64,000 nucleotides of DNA, taken from contig NZ_KB233222.1 of assembly GCF_000314855.2 (NCBI RefSeq), forward strand, positions 1,808,774 to 1,872,773. Direction: 5' to 3'. Origin of the DNA: Providencia burhodogranariea DSM 19968 (GTDB taxonomy: Bacteria > Pseudomonadota > Gammaproteobacteria > Enterobacterales > Enterobacteriaceae). The position numbers and the translations under genes were made by a program. Positions 1 to 8,452 of this stretch are shown here, piece after piece. The notes beneath the pieces are model-generated. The model was given only the letters and a program-made list of their open reading frames with translations, was not told where the DNA came from and made no database searches. Each line of letters starts with the position of its first letter. Position 1 is the first letter of the stretch.

Positions 1-1
1 A

Positions 2-142
2 CAAGAAGAGTATGCAGGTCAGTTAGATTTACTCAAAAGTACAGTTGAAAAAACACCATTGGCACTTAAAGAAACCGCCTGCCAAAAGGGAATATCAGTA
101 ATTAATTACATTAGTCAAAAATTGCCGATTGAAAGTAAATAA
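2..142 (+). CDS. C-terminal fragment of an unidentified protein
   Basis: An open frame enters from the left edge and runs 46 codons to a TAA at 140-142. The visible tail is hydrophilic (begins QEEYAGQLDLLKST, ends LPIESK) and has one cysteine. It shows no motif I recognise and its start lies outside the window. A rho-independent hairpin follows about 105 bases later, consistent with this being the end of a transcription unit. The reading frame itself is the only evidence; function unknown. Confidence 0.5.
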   Translation, partial: QEEYAGQLDLLKSTVEKTPLALKETACQKGISVINYISQKLPIESK

Positions 143-247
143 TCAGTATCCTGAATAAATTCAGAAATGCTTTATAAAGATGCATTGGACTAGTTCATTA
201 AATCTGTAACATTATTAAGTTATGATATTATCGGTATCACAGAATGC

Positions 248-273
248 AAAAAACCTCGCATAATCGAGGTTTT
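248..273 (-). terminator. Rho-independent terminator, probably bidirectional
   Basis: Arms AAAACCTCG (250-258) and CGAGGTTTT (265-273) enclose the loop CATAAT. The run of A before the left arm gives a U tract on minus-strand RNA, so it should end the cspA-type transcript; read in plus it could also stop the partial gene at 2-142. Confidence 0.8.
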
Positions 274-323
274 TATTAAATTCGTACTGACACTAGGTTC
301 AGTTTTCGAAAATAAGCTCTATC

Positions 324-536
324 TTACAGTGCAACAACGTTTGCAGCTGCTGGGCCTTTAGCGCCATTTTCGATAGTGAAAGACACTTCTTGTCCTTCAT
401 TTAAGCTTTTGAAGTTGCTGCTTTGGATTGCAGAGAAATGTACGAATACATCTTTGCTGCCATCTTTAGGAGAAATAAAGCCGAAACCTTTATCGTTGTT
501 GAACCATTTTACTGTACCAGTCATTGTATTAGACAT
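324..536 (-). CDS. cspA: CspA-family cold-shock protein / RNA chaperone
   Basis: This 70-residue protein is a single cold-shock domain that binds single-stranded RNA and DNA and melts mRNA structure after cold shock. The RNP1 motif (KGFGFI) and RNP2 motif (VFVHF) are intact, as is the family ending [10 protein letters not shown]. Length equals E. coli CspA (70 aa), and the N-terminus [12 protein letters not shown] is closer to CspA/CspB/CspG than to CspC/CspE, which lack the extra residues. An AAAGGA ribosome site lies 6-7 bases before the ATG. The leader resembles that of E. coli cspA (next entry). The family is certain; which paralogue is less so. Confidence 0.9.
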   Translation of the reverse strand: MSNTMTGTVKWFNNDKGFGFISPKDGSKDVFVHFSAIQSSNFKSLNEGQEVSFTIENGAKGPAAANVVAL

Positions 537-972
537 GTTATATCCTTTAAATTTATTAAGTTGCCATAGGGCGTGGTAATGTTTGTTTTTTCGTACGTAC
601 TTATGGGAACTAAATTAGAAGGAATTCGCAATGAAGGTATCGTGGATAACATTTATTGGTGAACTGCTTTAACTTGCTTTTCATAAATAGGTCTTTAGTA
701 CTAAATCAACGGTGCTATTAACTCATATATTCATTACAATAGCAAATAATATTTTCGCAGTAATATTTGAGCAGATGAAACACTTACTACAACCAACTGA
801 TTTTTTTTAAATTTAAATGTGAGTGAAGACCTAAGATAACCCTATTCCTTAAAAGATATCGCGTACAAACCAATGGCACATTCGTCTATTTATTCATCAA
901 CTTATATTTTACTGCCAAAAAATATTTACTCTATTTTGTTTACATAAAATAACGATGGGTCATATCGCGTTG
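537..972 (-). promoter_or_regulatory. Long spacer holding a cspA-like 5' leader
   Basis: On the minus strand the 40 bases before the start codon contain CACGCC, then CTTAATAA and TTAAAGGA. From memory this is the same order as the end of the E. coli cspA leader, where such sequences form the cold-responsive mRNA structure. The remaining roughly 250-300 bases up to the tonB gene are AT-rich, and I see no convincing gene. Promoter position was not settled. Confidence 0.45.
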
Positions 973-1728
973 TTATTTAAATTCAATTTTAAACGTCACT
1001 GAACGTAAAAAGTCTACAGGGGGGATACCCACTGAACTACTCTTTTCCACGGCAGAAAGTGCGGCCTTATCGAGAAGTTCGTTACCAGAACTACTGACGA
1101 TATTCGCTGAGGTAATATCTCCTGTTGCGGTCAAATAAAATTGTATTTGAGTTGCCCCTCTATTTTTCATCTTTTTTGCACGCCGAGGGTATTGTTTATT
1201 ACGTTCAACTTCTTGACGTAATTTTTCGCGGTAGATATTCAATTCACTATTATCAACCACATTTGATGCAAGTTGTGTTAGTTTCCCCTGAGTGCCCATC
1301 GACTGAGAAAAAGCCGTTTCACCTTCCATTGATTTTTGCGGTTTCGTGGACGACTTATCGGTTTTTTTAACGGGTTCTTTTTGAGGATCGCGATCTTTTT
1401 TAACCGTAACCGGTTTGGCTTTTTCTTTTTTGACAACTGTTTTCTGTTGTTCAATTTTTTTATCTTTGAATGGCACAATAATCTGCGCATTTTCAACTAT
1501 TGCGAGTGATTCAATCAGCGGATCGTTATTAATAAACGGTAGCGTTTCAGTTTCCACCGATTTTATCTCTTTAACTGCCTGTGTTAATGCGATAGAAATA
1601 ACTGGCGCATTAATTATAGCTTGGTGCTGCTTATTAGGATGCTGTTGTTGAATATGAACAAACCCAACAATAATCACTATATGCAGTAAGATTGAGATAA
1701 TAAATGTCAAGAATTTGGTATTTTTCAT
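973..1728 (-). CDS. TonB-family energy transducer dedicated to the haem operon
   Basis: This protein of about 251 residues couples the inner-membrane proton motive force (through ExbB/ExbD) to the outer-membrane receptor encoded upstream. Residues 6-25 form the membrane anchor and contain the SxxxH signature (S12-ILL-H16 from the chosen start) known to matter in TonB. The middle is rich in Lys and Pro. The C-terminal 75 residues form a TonB domain with the YPRRAKK motif (compare YPARA in E. coli). I chose the second of two adjacent ATG codons; the longer frame would start at GTG inside a hairpin. Last gene of the Fur-type operon, separate from the housekeeping tonB. Confidence 0.85.
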   Translation of the reverse strand: MKNTKFLTFIISILLHIVIIVGFVHIQQQHPNKQHQAIINAPVISIALTQAVKEIKSVETETLPFINNDPLIESLAIVENAQIIVPFKDKKIEQQKTVVKKEKAKPVTVKKDRDPQKEPVKKTDKSSTKPQKSMEGETAFSQSMGTQGKLTQLASNVVDNSELNIYREKLRQEVERNKQYPRRAKKMKNRGATQIQFYLTATGDITSANIVSSSGNELLDKAALSAVEKSSSVGIPPVDFLRSVTFKIEFK

Positions 1729-1740
1729 CATATCTCGATG

Positions 1741-1768
1741 CACCCTTCTAAATAGAATTAGAAGGGTG
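1741..1768 (-). promoter_or_regulatory. Intercistronic hairpin masking the tonB ribosome site
   Basis: Arms CACCCTTCTAA (1741-1751) and TTAGAAGGGTG (1758-1768) give 11 perfect pairs with a 6-base loop. It begins 7 bases after the receptor stop codon, and its 3' arm on the minus strand (AGAAGGG) is the best Shine-Dalgarno-like sequence for tonB. No U tract follows, so it is better read as a translational control or mRNA processing element than as a terminator. Confidence 0.55.
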
Positions 1769-1775
1769 ACTTCGC

Positions 1776-4775
1776 TTAAAAACGGCTAGTAAAACTGAGC
1801 CTTAATGTTCGACCGGGCGCAGGCATCATTGAGCGTGTTAATGGATCTACATAATATTCATCGAAAATATTAGTTGCCAAAAGCTCCATGCTGGTATCTT
1901 TTGATATTGTATAGCTAACATAGGCGTCTGCGACAAATACAGGGTTCCAACGCATTGGGCTATTATTCATTGGCGCATAATTTAGCGGATACTTACCCAT
2001 CATTTTCTTTTCATCATTATTTTCAGCACTGCTGTGATAACGCATACGACTACCAATTTCTAACCGCTCTTCAAAAAAACGCATCCCTAAGCTCGTCTTA
2101 AGACTGTATTTAGGCTGTAATTGCGTGCGCAGATAACCACCAGGAAAACCTGCTTCAACGCACTCAGACATATTATATTGATTAAACGGGTCTAAGCCCG
2201 CAATCGAGGCACTATCACACACTTCATTCTTTAATCGATAGTCGAGGCCAAAATCACCAAAATAATTACCATTATCGTAACGAGCCTGCAATTCAATGCC
2301 TGACGTTGTATGATGATCGACCTGCGTGAATATCATCTGACCATCTCGTTCAAAAGCATTCTCAATGGCGGTGTGATAATAGTTAATTCGGATATCGGCA
2401 AATCGTTCAGCCCCTAATAATTGCTGCATATTACGGACATAACCCACCTCTATCGTTTTAGCACGTTCAGGCTGAGTATTTTCTGACCATAAGGCTGTGC
2501 CCAATATACCCGAAAAACCGACTGTATCTTCAAATATGCTTGGCATACGTACCGTTTCAGTATAACTCGTATAAATACGATCATTATCGGTGAGATAAGC
2601 CGAAGCAGAAAATGCAGGAGCCCATGCATGTGCCCTTCTCTTTTCTTGATAGCTAAATTTTTGGTCATCGGGTATACGATTAATCACGTTTCTATCTCTA
2701 CTTCCGAGAGCGTAGGCGGGCATATAGGTTTTAGCGACTTTGCCTGTAAAAGGATCGACAGATTGTTCTTTGGTATCTATAGTTCCGTTATAAAATGGAT
2801 TAGTTTCCCGAGTAAATTTATTATTACTATCCAGACGCCATTCTGCTTTCCATTTTTCGTTTATTCTAAACTCCCCTTGGCTGAATGTCGGTTGAAAACC
2901 TGCATTCTCAAGGGAGTGTGGTTTAAGACCAAGCGCCCCCTCAACAAAAAGTTGTAGATAATAAGGTGAATCCTTAACGGTATCTAAATTCCGCCCTTTG
3001 AAATCAGTATAATTAACTATTTTGCTATACTCTTCTTGAGTAATCGTTCGTGAGACATTATAAACTTGCGCCACTAATTGATCAGACTTTGCAAAACGCA
3101 GATCCTTAGCATCCCGTCTTTTATTTAATAAGTGATCTTGCGACCAGTAACCAGTCCGTTGAGCGCCCGCACTAATATTTAGCCAATTTGTCGGCCGCCA
3201 CTCAAAATTAAATGCTAATGTATTTTCTTGTCTTTCCCCTTCCCTCGGTATCGCTCCGAAAATATTGGATTTCGGCGTCGCTGAATCTCCAAATAGATCA
3301 TCTTTAGAATCTATCGTTTCCTTGGTAAAGCTTCCCATTAACGTTAAATCGAGGGTATCTAATAACGCCATTTTATTCGATAAATTAAATCCTTGGCGCT
3401 TATTAATCGCATTCAACATTGCGCCATGAACTAAAGTACCATCAATATTTAAGTTACGAGGTTTCATTTCCATTTCAAAAAGCAAATCACGTTCTATAGG
3501 TTCTCGAGGAAAACTACCTGACGTATTGGTATCACTGGTGGCTTTAGTCATCCAATACCCTAATTTCATATTAATGTAAGGGTTAGCTTCAGGATTTAAA
3601 TGATAATTGACATTAAAAGCTTGCATATTATATTTGGCTAATGTCCACTGCGGAACTTTATCGTTTAAATCCCTAAAGCTGATCCTCGAAGGCATTATTT
3701 CACCGTAATGGCTAATTGTATCGGTGTAGCCTAATGATAATTTTTGTGACTCAGATAAAACTAGGTTGGCTTTAACTAAATAGCTTTTCAGTTCACTTGA
3801 TGTATTAGTCACTTCGTGACCGGGAGCAAAAATATTAGCGGCAAAAGGTAAATAAGGATCAATCCCTTTTGATGGATTTACCTCGTCGAAGCTGTTTATT
3901 GGCTCTTTATAATCATTCGCGCCCCGAGTTCCTGAAAAATAGTTACCCTGATCTCGATAACTATACGCGGCCATGACATTGAAGCGCTCTTGTCGTGTCC
4001 CGACGGCAATCCTCACCGCATTATCTTTTAAATTAAAAAAATTAGCGTCACCACGAGGTCGTCGAGATATTAATAAAGCAGGATCATTAAATAGATATGA
4101 GGCACGGTCACCCTCCCGTAAATTCTTCATAATGGCTGGGTCATCACGATAATCTGAACCTGTTTGTAAATTAGGAAGCCGCGGTTTAGTCGAGTTACTA
4201 CTTGTTTCTAACTTTAAATCAAAACCAAATATTTCATCCGGTTCGACAACATCGTCAATATTTAAGGTTCGAATTGCGACGCCGCCACCAATTGACGTTT
4301 TCACATCTGGATCCAATGAAGCACTTTTATGTATCGTAATACTGCTGATCATATTGGGGTCAATATAGTTACGATTATTGGCACCGTTATAGCCTCGCCA
4401 AACTGTGAGTGCTTGTTCTGTGCCATCGACAGTGACAGGTACTCGTCCTTGTCCTTGTATCCCACGTATATTCGGGTCAATTGCCCCACTATTACGCGAA
4501 TCACCACTGTATACTCCCACGGCACTATTTAAAACATCAGCAGGGTTGGTTCCTTTATAACGATCGACTAAATCCTTACCAATGTAGATATTAGATTCAT
4601 TTTTATCATACTGATTATCATAACCTTGCTGATCACGCTCCTTGACTGTTTTATTATTGTCATTAACAATAATCGTTCCTAAGTTTTCATGTTCTTTTGT
4701 GAACACGACACCCGAAATTAACGCGAGCGAAACCCCTGTCACAATATTAATTGCGATCAATTTTCTAATCTTCAT
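1776..4775 (-). CDS. TonB-dependent outer-membrane receptor, probable haem/hemophore receptor
   Basis: This 999-residue protein has an N-terminal signal peptide, a TonB-box-like stretch near residue 34 (TIIVND), a plug domain over about residues 60-175 (including PNIRGIQGQGRVPVTVDG) and a 22-strand-type barrel ending in the aromatic residue of LSFTSRF. It should import a ligand across the outer membrane using TonB energy. The genes beside it are a secreted hemophilin-like protein, its Slam secretion protein and a TonB, the arrangement described for the Acinetobacter HphA/HphR haem system. The ligand is therefore inferred to be haem delivered by that protein. At 999 residues it is long for the class. 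The ligand is not proven by sequence. Confidence 0.85.
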   Translation of the reverse strand: MKIRKLIAINIVTGVSLALISGVVFTKEHENLGTIIVNDNNKTVKERDQQGYDNQYDKNESNIYIGKDLVDRYKGTNPADVLNSAVGVYSGDSRNSGAIDPNIRGIQGQGRVPVTVDGTEQALTVWRGYNGANNRNYIDPNMISSITIHKSASLDPDVKTSIGGGVAIRTLNIDDVVEPDEIFGFDLKLETSSNSTKPRLPNLQTGSDYRDDPAIMKNLREGDRASYLFNDPALLISRRPRGDANFFNLKDNAVRIAVGTRQERFNVMAAYSYRDQGNYFSGTRGANDYKEPINSFDEVNPSKGIDPYLPFAANIFAPGHEVTNTSSELKSYLVKANLVLSESQKLSLGYTDTISHYGEIMPSRISFRDLNDKVPQWTLAKYNMQAFNVNYHLNPEANPYINMKLGYWMTKATSDTNTSGSFPREPIERDLLFEMEMKPRNLNIDGTLVHGAMLNAINKRQGFNLSNKMALLDTLDLTLMGSFTKETIDSKDDLFGDSATPKSNIFGAIPREGERQENTLAFNFEWRPTNWLNISAGAQRTGYWSQDHLLNKRRDAKDLRFAKSDQLVAQVYNVSRTITQEEYSKIVNYTDFKGRNLDTVKDSPYYLQLFVEGALGLKPHSLENAGFQPTFSQGEFRINEKWKAEWRLDSNNKFTRETNPFYNGTIDTKEQSVDPFTGKVAKTYMPAYALGSRDRNVINRIPDDQKFSYQEKRRAHAWAPAFSASAYLTDNDRIYTSYTETVRMPSIFEDTVGFSGILGTALWSENTQPERAKTIEVGYVRNMQQLLGAERFADIRINYYHTAIENAFERDGQMIFTQVDHHTTSGIELQARYDNGNYFGDFGLDYRLKNEVCDSASIAGLDPFNQYNMSECVEAGFPGGYLRTQLQPKYSLKTSLGMRFFEERLEIGSRMRYHSSAENNDEKKMMGKYPLNYAPMNNSPMRWNPVFVADAYVSYTISKDTSMELLATNIFDEYYVDPLTRSMMPAPGRTLRLSFTSRF

Positions 4776-4793
4776 TATAGTTACCCGAAAATA

Positions 4794-6257
4794 TTAAAAA
4801 CGTTTTTCCAATTTAAATTCAACTTCACTTTGTTTATAAGAGTACAACGTATCAATACTGCTATTATTAATTCTGTACTTATAAGAGATAGAGGGAATCA
4901 ATGTCATAAAACTGTATTTTGGAATGCTGAGCTTCGTTAAATAGAGCTGTTCATCATCATTTCTGACTTTATGATTAAATTCATATTGAGCATCATTAAA
5001 TCGCGTATTTTTATAAGATATTAGCCCAAGAAAATTTACGTCTTGATTAAATTTTTTAAAGACACCAACTCTAGCACCGTATTGCCGATAGCTATCACTT
5101 TCATATTTTTTATTAACAAGTGAACTATCAATTCCACCAAAGAGAACAGCCTCAGGGGTTAACGCATAAATTCCCGTTAAGTAGAGATTACTTTTATTTC
5201 CATCATTACTTTGGTAAGGAGTACGATAAATCATTTTTTTAGAATCTATCATCGCAGTTAACGAAAATTGGGGTGAAAAACGATACTCTGCGTCAATCCC
5301 CGTTCCCACACCATAATAGCGCCGTTTGCCTCCCACAAATTTCAATTCGGTTATTGGCCCTATTGATAACGATTTGTTGGCATCATGATATTGATAGTAC
5401 AGTCTTATATTGGTGGTATTTTCATTATAATCAGCATTTCTCTCATAGTGGCTGCCAAAGGAGTAAGCTTTAAACTGAACACTTTGGTGCTGATAAAACG
5501 CAAATGACCGATTAATATCTCCATCATAAATAAACTTACTGCCTTTATCTGCTTGACTACCGCCATAGCAAAGATGCTGTTGTAAATTCTGGTAACAGGT
5601 TTTTCTATCATTATTGGGCACTTGGTTAATATTCGAATTATAACCATAGCCTGTAGAAAAACTTCCTGACCAACGGTTTTTTTTATTCAGTTCAGTTGTA
5701 AATTGACCAATTACAATTGATACATTAGCTGGAAGCTGCTGAGCATATTTATCCAATATTATTTTAAATAGTAATAATGCTTCTTTGTTTTGCTTATCTT
5801 CATAATAGGTTCGTGCAAGTTCGAGTTCTACACGTAAAAAATCAGGCTTTAATGTTAAGATCTGTTGATAATCAGAGATAGCTTTAATGTAATTTTTATC
5901 TATTCTTGCAAATTGTGCTTCAGCAAATTTAACTAATAAATAATCATATTCAGGCAATTTTTGATAATAAGGTAATAATCTGTGAACATCCTGATATTGC
6001 CCACGATTTAATGCGATATAAATCGCCATTCCCATTTCATTAACATTATTATTTATTTTATAGTTTTTATTATCAAAGTTAATAATTATTTCATTTTTAA
6101 TAAAGGGTTCAGTGCTTTTTAATATCAACGGTTGATTATTCAACCCAGTTTTTCCCTTTAATAGGAATCGATAATTTTCTAGACCATCGGATACCCCACT
6201 CACTGGGTAACTATAAAAAAAGAAAAATAATAAAATACTGAATTGACGTTTCAACAT
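4794..6257 (-). CDS. Slam-type outer-membrane protein (DUF560, type XI secretion)
   Basis: About 487 residues from the chosen ATG. A signal peptide (MLKRQFSILLFFFFY) is followed by a periplasmic TPR-like region, with helical repeats around residues 75-190. The C-terminal half is a beta barrel ending in KLEKRF. This is the layout of Slam proteins and Xenorhabdus NilB, which move small TbpB-like substrates across the outer membrane. The substrate is almost certainly the gene immediately upstream. A longer frame starts at a TTG inside the terminator at 6281-6314, so the internal ATG is preferred even though its ribosome site is weak. The receptor gene follows after 18 bases. Confidence 0.85.
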   Translation of the reverse strand: MLKRQFSILLFFFFYSYPVSGVSDGLENYRFLLKGKTGLNNQPLILKSTEPFIKNEIIINFDNKNYKINNNVNEMGMAIYIALNRGQYQDVHRLLPYYQKLPEYDYLLVKFAEAQFARIDKNYIKAISDYQQILTLKPDFLRVELELARTYYEDKQNKEALLLFKIILDKYAQQLPANVSIVIGQFTTELNKKNRWSGSFSTGYGYNSNINQVPNNDRKTCYQNLQQHLCYGGSQADKGSKFIYDGDINRSFAFYQHQSVQFKAYSFGSHYERNADYNENTTNIRLYYQYHDANKSLSIGPITELKFVGGKRRYYGVGTGIDAEYRFSPQFSLTAMIDSKKMIYRTPYQSNDGNKSNLYLTGIYALTPEAVLFGGIDSSLVNKKYESDSYRQYGARVGVFKKFNQDVNFLGLISYKNTRFNDAQYEFNHKVRNDDEQLYLTKLSIPKYSFMTLIPSISYKYRINNSSIDTLYSYKQSEVEFKLEKRF

Positions 6258-6280
6258 AGACCTAAAGCCAGTTAGATTAC

Positions 6281-6314
6281 AAAAAAATTGACGGAAATAC
6301 TTTTCCGTCAATTT
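6281..6314 (-). terminator. Strong terminator/attenuator between the hemophilin and Slam genes
   Basis: Arms AAATTGACGGAAA (6285-6297) and TTTCCGTCAATTT (6302-6314) pair over 13 bases around the loop TACT. On the minus strand they are followed by seven T (6281-6287). It sits between the first and second genes of the operon, so most transcripts should end after the hemophilin gene, with readthrough feeding the secretion, receptor and tonB genes. Confidence 0.85.
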
Positions 6315-6326
6315 GTATTAAATTAA

Positions 6327-7076
6327 TTACTGAACTTTTGAACCACCAAATGCAGTATCTTTGCTATGATCATTGCTAAAGGTGGTAATACCTGCAACAG
6401 CCTCTGCATTAGCACCAAAAAATTGTCCTTCACTTTGTCCTGAGATTGACTCATTGGCGATTGCAGTGCCCGCAAATTGGCCCTTATCTAAAATATCACC
6501 CTTTATTGCAATATTAAGCGATTCGCCTTTAAGCGACCCAGAGTATTCTTTTGTTGCAAAATCGGCTGTAAATACACCATTTAATTTATCTGGGCCATCA
6601 AATTGGTTGATAGCAGCAAGGGTGTATTCTGCTTGACCTGAAGTCGGTACTGATTCTGTTGCATCTTTGCCCGAGAAGAATGCAGTGTGAGTGCCATCGC
6701 CTGCCACGCCAGTTTTTGACCAATCGCCAAAATAAACTTCTGCATTAGCCACTTGTGTAAAGTGAAATTCTCCCATTTCACTACGGTGACCATTACTCGA
6801 TGCAGCCAACACATTCACACCCTGAGCATTTTCTTTAGCGAAAGATTTAAAACCAGAAAACGCAATTGTTTTCCCACCAAAAATAGACGCTAACCCAACA
6901 CCAGGTGCACCAGCTACTCCAGAATGCTGCCCTCCTGTCACCTGAGTTTCATCAACAATGACTTCAACACCATCAGTTTTATATGCTTGGCTTTGTTTTG
7001 AGATTGTTTCTGCATTAACACCAAATGCAGCCGTGGATAAAGCAAATGTTAACGCGGTGAATGATAGATATTTCAT
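6327..7076 (-). CDS. Hemophilin/HphA-like secreted protein, Slam substrate
   Basis: The 249-residue precursor has a clear signal peptide cleaved after GVNA (residue 22) and no lipobox, so the mature protein should be soluble, not lipid-anchored. The first half of the mature chain is Gly-rich with scattered His (H51 in TGGQHSG, then NGHRSE, GEFHF, GDGTH). The C-terminal part has the small 8-strand barrel pattern of TbpB-like domains (ADFATKEYSG, GQFAGTAI, GQFFGANAEAVAG). This matches hemophilin, HphA and CrpC-type proteins secreted by Slam; known members bind haem. An ATG with AAGGA 6 bases upstream fixes the start. Hemophore function is inferred from context. Confidence 0.8.
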   Translation of the reverse strand: MKYLSFTALTFALSTAAFGVNAETISKQSQAYKTDGVEVIVDETQVTGGQHSGVAGAPGVGLASIFGGKTIAFSGFKSFAKENAQGVNVLAASSNGHRSEMGEFHFTQVANAEVYFGDWSKTGVAGDGTHTAFFSGKDATESVPTSGQAEYTLAAINQFDGPDKLNGVFTADFATKEYSGSLKGESLNIAIKGDILDKGQFAGTAIANESISGQSEGQFFGANAEAVAGITTFSNDHSKDTAFGGSKVQ

Positions 7077-7159
7077 AATCGTCCTTGTTAAAATAAATGA
7101 TAAATACACCGAATAATACTTTCCTTGCACTCAATCATTAGAATAAATGATCTATTTTG

Positions 7160-7187
7160 AGTATATAGCAACACCTCACCTTTGCAA
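7160..7187 (-). promoter_or_regulatory. Sigma-70 promoter for the hemophilin operon
   Basis: On the minus strand TTGCAA (7182-7187) and TATACT (7160-7165) are separated by 16 bases. Transcription would start near 7153, giving a leader of about 75 bases. Confidence 0.65.
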
Positions 7188-7189
7188 AT

Positions 7190-7208
7190 GATTATTATTA
7201 TCATTATG
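7190..7208 (-). promoter_or_regulatory. Fur box
   Basis: The minus-strand 19-mer CATAATGATAATAATAATC matches the classical Fur consensus GATAATGATAATCATTATC at 16 of 19 positions by eye. It ends two bases before the -35 element, a position where Fur would block RNA polymerase. Iron-dependent repression of the haem operon is therefore likely. Confidence 0.8.
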
Positions 7209-7956
7209 GATTTCTATATTAACTACCTCTATATTGAAGAAATAATTAATTAAATATTATTTTTAATATAAAAACATATGGTTATATGATTTAAATTGAG
7301 CGAGTAACTTTATTGTCCCACATGGATTAAATCTTATTATGTGATTCACTTACTCAAGCTAATAATTATTAGATCTTATCAAAGTAACAATGTTTATATT
7401 TATTAATCATTTGTATCTAAGCTATCAATCGATAGTGCTATCGCTATAAACCATCGATAAGTCAATTAACCTTAACTTGATTTACGCCATTAGCGACAAT
7501 ATCCTTAAATAAATTGAGAGAATACTATCTTGGTATGGGTGAAAGAAGCCTGTCATACTGCAAATTAGATTGGGATTGATTGCGCCAAGATAGAGGTGAT
7601 GAAAGCATAATTCGGTGATTAAATGTGTCGCGTGACATGTCACGTTTTGTGTCGGTAACTCTTTTTTATTCTATAAACCCTCATCTCTAATTTTATTATT
7701 TATATTTATTTTCAATGAGTTATTTTTTCTTATTATCCCCTCTCCATTTGACATACTATTAAATGATGATGGCTTCATTTAAATTTAAATTATGTAATAA
7801 AGAAGTGGCTCTGATCGTTATCTCACGAATTGCCCTGATGATGTAAAGCAAGCTCCTTAATGATTACTCATTCTCAGTCAAGGCCCAAATCACTGAAGCT
7901 ACTTTTAGTACCTTTCGTCACCAAGCTTAAATTAAGTTAAATATTAGCAAACTCGA
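7209..7956. other. AT-rich spacer with a structured, palindrome-ended element
   Basis: No reading frame looks real. Positions 7525-7644 can fold: CTATCTTGG (7525-7533) pairs with CCAAGATAG (7585-7593), enclosing GTATG/CATAC (7533-7537, 7554-7558) and GCAA/TTGC (7560-7563, 7580-7583). Then comes CGTGACATGTCACG (7631-7644) followed by TTTT, which could act as a tetraloop terminator or a protein-binding palindrome. A diverged copy lies at 59553-59603. Confidence 0.4.
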
Positions 7957-7987
7957 TTGACCTTCACCTAAGGGGAAGCTTTATGGT
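7957..7987 (+). promoter_or_regulatory. MerR-family (CueR-like) copper promoter
   Basis: TTGACC (7957-7962) and TATGGT (7982-7987) are separated by 19 bases, the over-long spacing typical of MerR-family promoters. The spacer holds the dyad ACCTTC...GGGGAAGCT. From memory this is close to the CueR operators of copA and cueO (ACCTTCC...GGAAGGT). It directly precedes the DUF305 gene. Confidence 0.7.
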
Positions 7988-8025
7988 TATCCCCATTGTC
8001 TAACGCATGTAGTAAGGAAAATATC

Positions 8026-8391
8026 ATGAAGAAAATACTGCCGATTACCACACTTCTTGCAGCCACATTATCATTTAGTGCATTTGCAAATTCAGATCAC
8101 TCAATGCACACATCTCCAGCGACAACCAATGAAATGCAAAAAGAATTAATTCAATCCATGGATAAAATGCATTCAGATATGGCAAAAAGTATGGATGAGC
8201 AAAATGCGGACATCGCTTTTGCAGAAGGGATGATAGCTCATCATTTAGGGGCGATAGAAATGGCAAAGATTGAACTCAAATATGGTACTGACCCCGAAAT
8301 GAGAAAACTTGCGGAACAAATTATTGATGCGCAAGATCCTGAAATCAAGCAAATGCAACAATGGTTAGAGAAGAATAAAGATAAAAAATAA
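8026..8391 (+). CDS. DUF305 (CopM-type) periplasmic copper-associated protein
   Basis: This 121-residue protein starts with a signal peptide (MKKILPITTLLAATLSFSAFA). The mature part is rich in Met and His (DHSMHTS, MDKMHSDMAKSMDEQ), with the DUF305 core FAEGMIAHHLGAIEMAK and a second helix ending MQQWLEKNK. Members bind copper in the periplasm through such Met/His clusters. The start is set by AAGGA 7 bases before ATG; the longer frame adds ten residues without a ribosome site. The CueR-like promoter upstream supports a copper-tolerance role. It is a single-gene unit followed by a hairpin. Confidence 0.85.
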   Translation: MKKILPITTLLAATLSFSAFANSDHSMHTSPATTNEMQKELIQSMDKMHSDMAKSMDEQNADIAFAEGMIAHHLGAIEMAKIELKYGTDPEMRKLAEQIIDAQDPEIKQMQQWLEKNKDKK

Positions 8392-8405
8392 TTGCGTCAT
8401 TCCGT

Positions 8406-8430
8406 TAGCTCCCTAACTAACGGGGAGCTA
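8406..8430. terminator. Hairpin between convergent genes
   Basis: TAGCTCCC (8406-8413) pairs with GGGAGCTA (8423-8430). An alternative pairing, CCGTTAG (8402-8408) with CTAACGG (8417-8423), overlaps it. U tracts are weak on both strands, but the site lies between two convergent genes and probably terminates both. Confidence 0.5.
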
Positions 8431-8452
8431 TATTCCTCCATTTATTTAATCG

